Shown: piece after piece, positions 1 through 5,237 of the stretch | Layout: every line of letters begins with the position of its first letter | Numbering within the stretch: the first letter of the stretch is position 1 | Source of the DNA: CAZJLP01 sp964546955 | Lineage (GTDB): Bacteria > Verrucomicrobiota > Verrucomicrobiia > Opitutales > Opitutaceae | Length of the DNA stretch: 6,643 nucleotides | Direction of reading: 5' to 3' | Assembly (NCBI GenBank): GCA_964546955.1 | Contig: CAZJLP010000096.1 | Location: 1 to 6,643, forward strand | The notes under the pieces: generated by a model | What the model saw: only the letters and a program-made list of their open reading frames with translations | Told to the model about the DNA's origin: nothing | Databases searched by the model: none | Program-made: the position numbers and the translations under genes

Positions 1-1
1 T

Positions 2-1600
2 ATCCTCGAAACGGAGTTCGAGACCGCTTCAGGCATGGTGAAGTTGCTGGACTTCATGCCGCCCGACGGAGAGCGGCGGTGTGTCGTGCGGATTGTCGAA
101 GGAGTATCGGGGAGCGTGGAGTTGGAAATGGCTCTGCGCGTAAGGTTCGACTACGGACGGACGATCCCGTGGGTGAGACATGCTTCCGACGGCGGCGGCA
201 TCATCGCGATCGGCGGGCCCAATGGCGTCGTCCTCCACACCGATGTGCCGACGCACGGCGAGGATCTCACCACGGTCTCGCGGTTCACCGTTCGCGCGGG
301 ACAAAGAACGACATTCGTCCTCACCTGGTACCTCTCCCATGAAGCGCCGCCGGCGAAGCCCGACGCGGAGCGCCTCCTGGCCGACACGGAACGCTATTGG
401 ACCGCTTGGTCTTCGCGTTGCACGTATCGAGGGCAATGGCGCGAGGCCGTGCTGCGTTCTCTCATCACCCTCAAAGCGCTGACGTATGCCCCCACCGGCG
501 GAATTGTGGCAGCGGCCACGACCTCTCTTCCTGAGCAGCTTGGCGGCGTGCGGAACTGGGATTACCGTTTTTGCTGGCTGCGCGACGCGACGTTCACCTT
601 GTACTCGCTGATGGAAGCCGGTTATACCGACGAGGCGCGCTCCTGGAGCGATTGGTTGCTGCGCGCGGTGGCGGGGCATCCCTCCCAACTGCAGATCATG
701 TATGGCGTGGCGGGAGAACGCTCGCTGCCCGAACTGGAGCTCAGGTATTTGGCGGGGTATGAAAACTCGCGTCCGGTCCGGGTGGGAAATGCGGCCGCAG
801 AACAATTTCAACTCGATGTCTACGGGGAGGTGCTGGACGCCCTGTATTTAGCGCGAAAGGTGGGCATTCAGATGGGAGATGACGCCTGGAATCTCCAGAG
901 GAGCCTCGTGGCTTTTGTGGCACGCTATTGGACGGAACCCGACGAAGGGATCTGGGAGATCCGCGGGCCGCGTCGGCACTTTGTCCATTCGAAAATCATG
1001 GCCTGGGTTGCGCTGGACCGAGCGGTGAAAAGCGTGGAAGAGTTCGGCCTCCCGGGAGACTTAGAGGGGTGGCGGAGCGTGCGCGATGCGATCCACGGGG
1101 ACGTTTGCGCGAAGGGTTACAACGAGGCGCGGGGCGCGTTCACTCAATTCTACGGCGGCGATCCCTTGGATGCCAGCGTCCTCATGCTGCCGCTGGTCGG
1201 CTTCCTGCCCGCGAGTGATCCGCGTGTCGTCTCGACCGTGGAGGCGATTCAGCGGGAGCTGGTGACCGACGGATTCGTGATGCGATACCGTCCCGATGAG
1301 TCGGCGTCCATCGATGGGTTGCCGCCCGGCGAGGGATCGTTTCTCCCATGCTCTTTCTGGCTTGTCGACTGCCTGCATTTACTGGGCCGCACGGAGGAAG
1401 CCCGCGCCCTGTTCGAGCGCTTGTTGGCATTGCGGACTCCTTTGGGGCTGCTCGCCGAGGAGTACGATACGCGTTACGGCCGTCTCGTCGGAAACATTCC
1501 GCAGGCCTTTTCGCATGTGGGCCTGATCAACACTGCGCAAAATTTGGAGGAGAATATCGTTGGGCCGGCGGATCATCGCAGCGCGCTGCAGGCGACGTGA
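2..1600 (+). CDS. GH15-family glycoside hydrolase (glucoamylase/trehalase class), 5'-truncated by window edge
   Basis: The product is an inverting exo-glucosidase of glycoside hydrolase family 15, a family that releases glucose from alpha-glucans or splits trehalose; the substrate cannot be settled here. The frame is open from base 2 (it begins ILETEFETASG before the first Met at 35), so the gene starts upstream. The 532 visible residues are probably missing about 70-80 of a usual ~600. About the first 120 visible residues resemble the N-terminal beta-sandwich domain and the rest the (alpha/alpha)6 barrel. Diagnostic stretches are GGVRNWDYRFCWLRDA, the WEIRG block whose Glu (codon 956-958) is the expected general acid, and LLAEEYD, whose first Glu (codon 1457-1459) is the expected general base. 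The end matches the family's NIPQAFSHVGLINTA signature. No signal peptide can be judged because the N-terminus is absent. Downstream lies a candidate terminator and then a convergent gene. I am sure of the family and unsure of the substrate. Confidence 0.95.
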   Translation: MLETEFETASGMVKLLDFMPPDGERRCVVRIVEGVSGSVELEMALRVRFDYGRTIPWVRHASDGGGIIAIGGPNGVVLHTDVPTHGEDLTTVSRFTVRAGQRTTFVLTWYLSHEAPPAKPDAERLLADTERYWTAWSSRCTYRGQWREAVLRSLITLKALTYAPTGGIVAAATTSLPEQLGGVRNWDYRFCWLRDATFTLYSLMEAGYTDEARSWSDWLLRAVAGHPSQLQIMYGVAGERSLPELELRYLAGYENSRPVRVGNAAAEQFQLDVYGEVLDALYLARKVGIQMGDDAWNLQRSLVAFVARYWTEPDEGIWEIRGPRRHFVHSKIMAWVALDRAVKSVEEFGLPGDLEGWRSVRDAIHGDVCAKGYNEARGAFTQFYGGDPLDASVLMLPLVGFLPASDPRVVSTVEAIQRELVTDGFVMRYRPDESASIDGLPPGEGSFLPCSFWLVDCLHLLGRTEEARALFERLLALRTPLGLLAEEYDTRYGRLVGNIPQAFSHVGLINTAQNLEENIVGPADHRSALQAT

Positions 1601-1645
1601 GGCGAGAAGCGGCTCGGCGTGGAATGCCTTAGGTTAGCACGAGAC

Positions 1646-1679
1646 GGTGCAAGCCCGCCGCACGACGGGCTCCACCTTT
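1646..1679 (+). terminator. Candidate intrinsic terminator after the GH15 gene
   Basis: GGTG (1646-1649) pairs with CACC (1673-1676), and AGCCCG (1652-1657) pairs with CGGGCT (1666-1671). This gives a 10-bp stem with a small internal loop and an 8-nt apical loop, followed by only TTT. It starts 46 nt after the GH15 stop and ends just before the stop of the convergent membrane-protein gene, so it may serve both strands. The short T run makes it a modest terminator. Confidence 0.5.
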
Positions 1680-1692
1680 GCCGCCGCTTTCC

Positions 1693-2190
1693 TCAGGTTA
1701 CGGGTTGAGGAATCTCCGCTGCCTCTTCTGCCGTCCGTGTGCTCCACAATCTCCAGCCGATCAAGATGAGGAGGCAGCCGAACGCGAGGAAACCGAGATC
1801 CCAGGCCAGCCAATGCGGACTGTCGGGGCGAACGTGATGGAGGCCGAGGAGGTGGTGATCGATCAGCCCCTCCACCACATTGAAGAGGCCCCAGCCCGCG
1901 ATCGCGCCCGCGAACAGGATTCGCCCGCTTTGTGGGTGATTGCGCGCCGCCGAGCGGACGCGGTGAAGGAGCGCCACCCCGGCTATTGTCAGGAGCAAGA
2001 CCGCGAGGTGAAAGAGGCCGTCTTGGGTATTCTGACGCTGCAGCGCGGCGATGGATTCAGGCTGGCAGGTGGCGGTCGTGCAAACCAAATGGTGCCAGCC
2101 TAAAATCTGGTGGAGGACGATGCCGTCGATAAAGCCGCCGAGTCCCAGACCGAGCACGATTCCGGAGCGGAAAAGCGGACGTAAGTTCAT
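1693..2190 (-). CDS. DUF2243-like small integral membrane protein
   Basis: This 165-residue protein has four hydrophobic segments, at about residues 10-30, 59-77, 89-111 and 128-149, and I recognise it as DUF2243-like. Family function is unknown to me beyond an inner-membrane location. The signature is the histidine-rich pair FIDGIVLHQILGWHHL (residues 20-35) and VVEGLIDHHLLGLHHV (105-120). These align to each other as an internal repeat with conserved acidic-Gly, His and His-His positions, suggesting a metal or heme site; that is inference. Two Cys (37, 42) lie in the loop after segment 1. The frame stays open 53 codons further upstream (to 2349), but that extension is not hydrophobic or family-like and would overlap a strongly base-paired leader, so I start at the ATG at 2190 (MNLRPLFRSG). 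No clear Shine-Dalgarno sequence precedes it. The gene converges on the GH15 gene and appears monocistronic. Confidence 0.85.
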   Translation of the reverse strand: MNLRPLFRSGIVLGLGLGGFIDGIVLHQILGWHHLVCTTATCQPESIAALQRQNTQDGLFHLAVLLLTIAGVALLHRVRSAARNHPQSGRILFAGAIAGWGLFNVVEGLIDHHLLGLHHVRPDSPHWLAWDLGFLAFGCLLILIGWRLWSTRTAEEAAEIPQPVT

Positions 2191-2215
2191 GGTGCGTTTC
2201 GTTGGGTTGGCAGAG

Positions 2216-2293
2216 CCCGGGGTTGCACCCCTGATCGCGGGCAAGGCGGCGTCGGCTAACCTGCCCGGGACGGCAGGTCCGCCTTGATCGCGG
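2216..2293 (-). promoter_or_regulatory. Structured leader upstream of the DUF2243-like gene
   Basis: Two compact structures lie in the presumed 5' leader. The distal one combines CAAGGCGG (2242-2249) with CCGCCTTG (2279-2286) and, directly inside, ACCTGCC (2259-2265) with GGCAGGT (2272-2278). This makes a 15-bp stem with a one-sided 9-nt bulge and a hexaloop. The proximal one has GCCCG (2216-2220) against CGGGC (2237-2241) as an outer stem; a mutually exclusive GGGGT/ACCCC hairpin (2219-2223 with 2227-2231) overlaps it. TGATCGCGG occurs as a direct repeat at 2232-2240 and 2285-2293. The arrangement could be a cis-regulatory RNA or an inserted palindromic repeat. I do not recognise a riboswitch class. 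Confidence 0.4.
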
Positions 2294-2324
2294 TTGCGGA
2301 GCTCAAGGCTCGTCATGTTCGAGC

Positions 2325-2352
2325 AGTGTAGCGCCTGAGTTCGGCGCAAAAA
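2325..2352 (-). promoter_or_regulatory. Weak candidate sigma-70 promoter with an inverted repeat in its spacer
   Basis: On the minus strand TTTTTG (2347-2352) and TACACT (2325-2330) are separated by 16 bp, a loose -35/-10 pair. The spacer is almost filled by the perfect inverted repeat GCGCC-N7-GGCGC (2331-2347), which could be an operator. The position suits transcription of the structured leader and the DUF2243-like gene. Neither hexamer is strong, so this is tentative. Confidence 0.25.
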
Positions 2353-2407
2353 TACGAGGCCGGCGGGAACGAGGAGCGCCGAGCCGTTTATTGCGGCCCG
2401 ACGCTCC

Positions 2408-2471
2408 CGGTTGTGCGCAACCGAGCGAGCAAAACGTTAGTCAACGTTTTCCGTGCTTAATTTTTGCTCGC
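2408..2471. repeat. Cluster of three inverted repeats with overlapping pairing
   Basis: CGGTTG-tgcg-CAACCG (2408-2423) is a 6-bp hairpin. Next to it AAAACGTT-agtc-AACGTTTT (2431-2450) is a perfect 8-bp hairpin. GCGAGCAAAA (2425-2434) is also perfectly complementary to TTTTGCTCGC (2462-2471), which would enclose the second hairpin. The AAAA at 2431-2434 is shared, so the full inner and outer stems cannot both form. This may be a regulatory switch, an old element end or a terminator-like site; no gene starts close enough to decide. Confidence 0.5.
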
Positions 2472-2519
2472 CGACCCCTCGGCCAAACCCGGGCCGCGGG
2501 CCGATAGAACCATGAAAGC

Positions 2520-2576
2520 AGTTCGTCGCTGGAAGCAGCCTGTTCTGTAGACAGGTCTGGAGTGCAGAGACGAACT
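2520..2576. other. 57-nt long hairpin, possible small structured RNA
   Basis: AGTTCGTC (2520-2527) is perfectly complementary to GACGAACT (2569-2576). Inside, CCTGT (2539-2543) pairs with ACAGG (2551-2555) around a 7-nt loop, and CAG/CTG pairs extend the inner stem past a bulge. A 12-codon frame (MKAVRRWKQPVL, 2512-2550) overlaps the 5' arm, but nothing supports its translation. No promoter or T run makes it a clear small RNA gene. Confidence 0.35.
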
Positions 2577-2811
2577 TTGTCCTTGGCGCAAATTCGTGTA
2601 ACATCCGGTCTTTGCCATCGCGGTACTATGTCACGATTGAGTTCGAGCCGGTAGCAGGACTCTGCGCAAAATTTGTCGCCAACTACAGGGAGCGCATGAG
2701 GGTGTTCGCCGAGCAGACGGCGTCAGGCGCCGGCGGACGGGCATCGGGCGAGCTCCCCCGCTGCGTCGAGCAGTGCGGGAGAAGGTGACGCCAGCGAGTC
2801 GGCGGGGCATT

Positions 2812-2909
2812 GCTCACTTCTCATTGGTCAGCACCTGTGGCTACGAGCGTGAGCGAGTGGCCGGATCGCGCAGACGTCGATCCATTGCTTACTGCCGAAT
2901 GCTTATTGC
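2812..2909 (+). repeat. Composite heptad-flanked repeat, copy A
   Basis: The copy has three parts. First come three 7-bp units, GCTCACT, TCTCATT and GGTCAGC (2812-2832). Then comes a 32-bp core (2837-2868, containing GAGCGTGAGCGAGTGGCC) that occurs again without mismatch at 5952-5983 on the opposite strand. After a spacer come four further 7-bp units, CCATTGC, TTACTGC, CGAATGC and TTATTGC (2882-2909). Unit phase and order match copy B. The flanking heptads on the two sides are rotations of one underlying unit, CATTGCT. Heptanucleotide tandem repeats are known from cyanobacterial genomes (STRR sequences); whether this belongs with them is inference. Confidence 0.8.
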
Positions 2910-2985
2910 GTGTTCAGCCCGTAGCGGGGAGCGCCAGCGAGTCGAGGTTCGACCACTCACCCTCCAACCCCTGGTCGCCTTCGGT

Positions 2986-3026
2986 GCCGCCAAAGGCGGT
3001 AAACCGCAGCGTCAGGAGACGCTGCG
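2986..3026. repeat. Adjacent GC-rich hairpins (REP-like palindromes)
   Basis: CCGCC-aaa-GGCGG (2987-2999) is followed after 5 nt by the perfect 9-bp inverted repeat CGCAGCGTC-agga-GACGCTGCG (3005-3026). A third hairpin, GCGGT-aa-ACCGC (2996-3007), overlaps both, so alternative folds compete. There is no T run, so terminator function is unlikely. The pairing resembles intergenic REP-type palindromes, but only one copy is seen here. Confidence 0.4.
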
Positions 3027-3110
3027 CCGTCATCCTTGCGCCGTGTCATACGCGACGAAGGCAGTGAACGAGATCAAAATGACGACAACATAAATCATGA
3101 CGATGGAGAT

Positions 3111-3132
3111 AACGCGGAGCTCTGCGCGTTTT
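3111..3132 (+). other. Short hairpin with TTTT, orphan terminator-like site
   Basis: AACGCG (3111-3116) pairs with CGCGTT (3125-3130) around an 8-nt loop, and the last two T's of the stem plus two more form TTTT. No gene ends just upstream on the plus strand. On the minus strand it lies about 130 nt beyond the zinc-ribbon gene's stop and lacks a T run there. Its role is therefore unclear. Confidence 0.2.
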
Positions 3133-3263
3133 CTAAGGGGCGGTGGATGCGTGGTGACAGGGTTAAGATGTGAGTGATGCTTTGGCGGAAGCGGCGGAGC
3201 TTGGCCTGACGCGCTCCCGGACGTCCTCGTTATATCGGAAACGTCGAAATGCCGCGATAGCTC

Positions 3264-3512
3264 TTAAGAACTACGCGCCGTCCCCGTGCCCGGATGCGTC
3301 GAAATCGGCAGCAACGTCGCCTGGTGGCAACGCGGGCACAATCGCTTTCTCCCTTCGGCATCGAGCGGCGCCTCCGCGATCCGCCCGCGCCAGCCGCAGC
3401 GCTGCTCTGACGCCGCGCAATACGAGTGGATGCAAAAACTGTCGCATTGCCGCCAATCCGGCAGCGATTGCTCGTACGGGTCGGGGGGCTGGGATGAAAA
3501 AGGGACTGACAT
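3264..3512 (-). CDS. Small cysteine-rich zinc-ribbon-like protein, family not recognised
   Basis: The 82-residue product has Cys at 23, 27, 32, 39, 59 and 62. The segment from 38 to 69 reads like a zinc ribbon: RCGWRGRIAEAPLD, then CPRCHQATLLP. The natural-looking composition and G/C-rich third codon positions support coding, whereas the overlapping plus-strand frames look like shadows. I start at the ATG at 3512 because GGTGAAA directly precedes it as a usable Shine-Dalgarno sequence and an extended -10 promoter lies about 45 bp upstream; a start at 3539 would leave almost no leader. There is no signal peptide or membrane segment, so it is probably cytoplasmic. It is divergent from the PAS kinase, with the promoters facing apart in a 138-bp gap. 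The function is unknown; nucleic-acid or protein binding through zinc would be typical of such ribbons. It could still be a spurious frame. Confidence 0.55.
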   Translation of the reverse strand: MSVPFSSQPPDPYEQSLPDWRQCDSFCIHSYCAASEQRCGWRGRIAEAPLDAEGRKRLCPRCHQATLLPISTHPGTGTARSS

Positions 3513-3553
3513 TTTCACCGGGGCGCGACAAGGGGCCACGCCGTGGTTCGATC

Positions 3554-3562
3554 ATCATATCA
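3554..3562 (-). promoter_or_regulatory. Extended -10 promoter for the zinc-ribbon gene
   Basis: On the minus strand the sequence reads TGATATGAT, an extended -10 (TGn followed by TATGAT, 5 of 6 to consensus). No good -35 box is present: TCGTTG sits at 17 bp and TTGTGA at 14 bp. Extended -10 promoters often tolerate this. Initiation near 3546 would give a leader of about 34 nt before the ATG at 3512. Confidence 0.45.
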
Positions 3563-3599
3563 GGCTCCGTTTATCACAACGATAGCGCTTTAGTAGTAC

Positions 3600-3616
3600 C
3601 TGGCACGGCCGCCGCA
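3600..3616 (+). promoter_or_regulatory. Possible sigma-54 promoter ahead of the PAS kinase
   Basis: CTGGCACG (3600-3607) matches the sigma-54 -24 consensus fully. GC at 3614-3615 follows GG at 3602-3603 with exactly the required 10 bases between. The -12 box reads CCGCA instead of TTGCA, which weakens the case because those T's are usually kept. Initiation would be near 3627, some 24 nt before the ATG at 3651. Confidence 0.3.
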
Positions 3617-3650
3617 AATTTGCATTGGTTTCCGCGCGCACTTGTTCAGA

Positions 3651-5237
3651 ATGAACGGCCTCATGAGCAAGCCGTCCGCTTCGCCCGCCGCGCCCCGCCC
3701 ACGCGCGAAAAAGTCTTCGCCGAAGCCGCTGCACTCCGAGAATTGGTTCAAGACTGCCTTCAACAACAGTCCGGCTATGCACAGCATCCTGCGGCTGTCC
3801 GATAATCGGTTCGTGGAAGTAAACGAGACGTTCACACGAGCGCTCGGACTTTCCCGCGAAGCAGTCATTGGCCGTACGCCGCAGGAACTGAATTTCTGGC
3901 TGTGCCCGGAACAAAGACAGGAGTACAGCGGCACCTTGCAGGAATGCGGCTGCGTCAAGGGTTACGAAGTTGCGGTCCGTTCCGCGGATGGCCGCATCCT
4001 CACAGTCCTGCTATCGTCCGAGTATGTCGAAATCGACGGCGAGCCGCACATTCTCAGCGCAGCGGTCGATATCACCGCGCGACAACAGGCCGAGGAGAAG
4101 CTCCGCGTCAGCAACGAACAGCTTCGGCAATCCGAAGAGCGGTTCAGCAAAATTTTTCACGCCAGCCCGGCCATGGCCGCATTGACCCGATTCTCCGACG
4201 GAAAAATCGTGGCCGCGAACGAGGCCTTTGTTTGCGGCACCGGCTGGACCGAATCGGAGGTCGTCGGTCGCACCGCGCTCGATCTCAAGCTTTACGCACG
4301 GCCGGAGGACCGCGACGAATTCCTCCGTCTGATGCAGAGGCAGGGCTGCATCCGCAACCGCGAGCACCTGTTACGGATGAAAGATGGAGAGCTCCGGACC
4401 ATCCTGACTTCAGCCGAATTGCTGGATCTGAACGGGGAGACTCACCTGCTGATTGTCGGCTTGGACATCTCCGCCCGGAAGCAGATCGAAGCCGAACTGC
4501 AAAAAGCGCTGGGCAAGGAGCGGGAACTCAGCCAACTGAAGAGCGACTTCGTTTCCCTGGTCTCGCACGAATTCCGCACGCCACTCGAGATCATCATGTC
4601 GTCCGGCGACAATCTCAGCCGGTACCACGATCGCCTTTCGCCGGAAAAGCGGCAACAATTGCTCAAATCGATTCATAAATCGGTTCGACGGATGTCCGAC
4701 ATGATGGAAGAGGTGCTGTTTCTCGGGCGCATGGACTCGGGTCGCATCGATTTCAACCCGGTGCCTTTCGACCTGGAGACACTTTGCCAGCGGGTGCGCG
4801 ATGAGATGAAGTCCGCCATGAACAACAGGTGTCCGATCGAACTGTCTCTTCCGGCAAACCTTCGGGCCCAGGCTCGCGGCGACGAATCTGTCCTGCGTCA
4901 TATCCTCACCAACCTACTCTCCAACGCCTGCAAATACTCCCCAGAGGGCGCCGTGGTTGAACTGCGTGTCACGGCCGCGGGCCCGAGCGCACGGTTCGAA
5001 ATCGTGGACCGCGGAGTCGGAATTCCGAAGGCCGACCAGGAGCGCTTGTTCGAAGCGTTTCACCGCGGCGAGAACGTCCGCCATATCCATGGCACCGGCC
5101 TCGGCTTGGTCATTGTGCAACGCTGCGTCACGCTGCACGGCGGCCTCGTGAGCTTCGAAAGCGCCGAAGGCAAGGGAACCACCTTTCGCGTGACACTCCC
5201 GCTCTTCGAAGGAAAAAAAGGAGGCTCGCCATCATGA
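3651..5237 (+). CDS. Soluble sensor histidine kinase with tandem PAS domains
   Basis: The 528-residue kinase autophosphorylates on His and should pass the phosphate to the regulator encoded next. From N to C there is a basic, Pro/Ala-rich tail (1-27), PAS 1 (about 30-145), PAS 2 (about 162-278), a short helical linker, HisKA (about 297-365) and HATPase_c (about 411-519). The phospho-acceptor is His306 in SHEFRTPL. The N box is NLLSNACKYS with Asn425, the G1 box DRGVGIP (453-459) and the G2 box GTGLGL (481-486). The PAS domains resemble each other (NSPAM/ASPAM near their starts, DITARQQAE/DISARKQIE at their ends), so they look like a duplication. No membrane segment is visible, so the signal is probably internal; the ligand is unknown. 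TTG at 3642 and ATG at 3663 are alternative starts, and none has a clear Shine-Dalgarno sequence. The stop overlaps the regulator's start by 4 bp. Confidence 0.93.
   Translation: MNGLMSKPSASPAAPRPRAKKSSPKPLHSENWFKTAFNNSPAMHSILRLSDNRFVEVNETFTRALGLSREAVIGRTPQELNFWLCPEQRQEYSGTLQECGCVKGYEVAVRSADGRILTVLLSSEYVEIDGEPHILSAAVDITARQQAEEKLRVSNEQLRQSEERFSKIFHASPAMAALTRFSDGKIVAANEAFVCGTGWTESEVVGRTALDLKLYARPEDRDEFLRLMQRQGCIRNREHLLRMKDGELRTILTSAELLDLNGETHLLIVGLDISARKQIEAELQKALGKERELSQLKSDFVSLVSHEFRTPLEIIMSSGDNLSRYHDRLSPEKRQQLLKSIHKSVRRMSDMMEEVLFLGRMDSGRIDFNPVPFDLETLCQRVRDEMKSAMNNRCPIELSLPANLRAQARGDESVLRHILTNLLSNACKYSPEGAVVELRVTAAGPSARFEIVDRGVGIPKADQERLFEAFHRGENVRHIHGTGLGLVIVQRCVTLHGGLVSFESAEGKGTTFRVTLPLFEGKKGGSPS
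5213..5224 (+). promoter_or_regulatory. A7 run fused to the regulator's Shine-Dalgarno sequence
   Basis: Seven A's (5213-5219) run straight into GGAGG (5220-5224), giving AAAGGAGG with 9 nt to the ATG at 5234. This is the strongest ribosome-binding site in the window and fits coupled translation across the ATGA overlap. In the kinase frame the run reads A-AAA-AAA, a slippery heptamer; a -1 shift enters the regulator's frame with no intervening stop. Confidence 0.7.

Larger units (their letters stand above)
2350..3263. other. Long intergenic region without a convincing gene, rich in inverted repeats
   Basis: I see no reading frame here with family-like or natural protein composition; the longest frames read through repeats. 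The region holds nested inverted repeats at 2408-2471, a 57-nt hairpin at 2520-2576, the composite heptad repeat copy A at 2812-2909, paired GC-rich hairpins at 2986-3026 and a hairpin at 3111-3130. The word GAGCGnnAGCGAGT appears at 2845-2858 and 2929-2942, with a one-base-shorter relative at 2787-2799, which hints at accumulated decayed repeat copies. Between about 3030 and 3263 I see nothing beyond the one hairpin. Confidence 0.6.

Noticed and set aside
29..811. 260-codon minus-strand frame
   Set aside because: It is antisense to the GH15 gene, whose catalytic motifs make the plus strand the coding one.
2191..2349. N-terminal extension of the DUF2243-like protein by 53 residues
   Set aside because: The extension is polar and unlike the family, and it coincides with the base-paired leader; the ATG at 2190 fits the membrane protein's usual start.
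2512..2550. 12-codon leader peptide MKAVRRWKQPVL with attenuator-like hairpin
   Set aside because: No Shine-Dalgarno sequence is seen and no plus-strand gene follows for more than 1 kb, so nothing would be attenuated.
2641..2665. tRNA-like GTTCGAGCC motif
   Set aside because: The flanks do not form a 5-bp T stem and no acceptor or anticodon arm can be built around it.
2773..3093. 106-codon plus-strand frame containing GYERERVAGS
   Set aside because: The peptide is the translation of the repeat core and its heptads; the same peptide arises from copy B, so it reflects DNA repetition and not a gene.
3170..3805. 211-codon plus-strand frame before and into the kinase
   Set aside because: It is low-complexity Ala/Arg/Ser composition, overlaps the kinase start out of frame, and lies antisense to the better zinc-ribbon frame.
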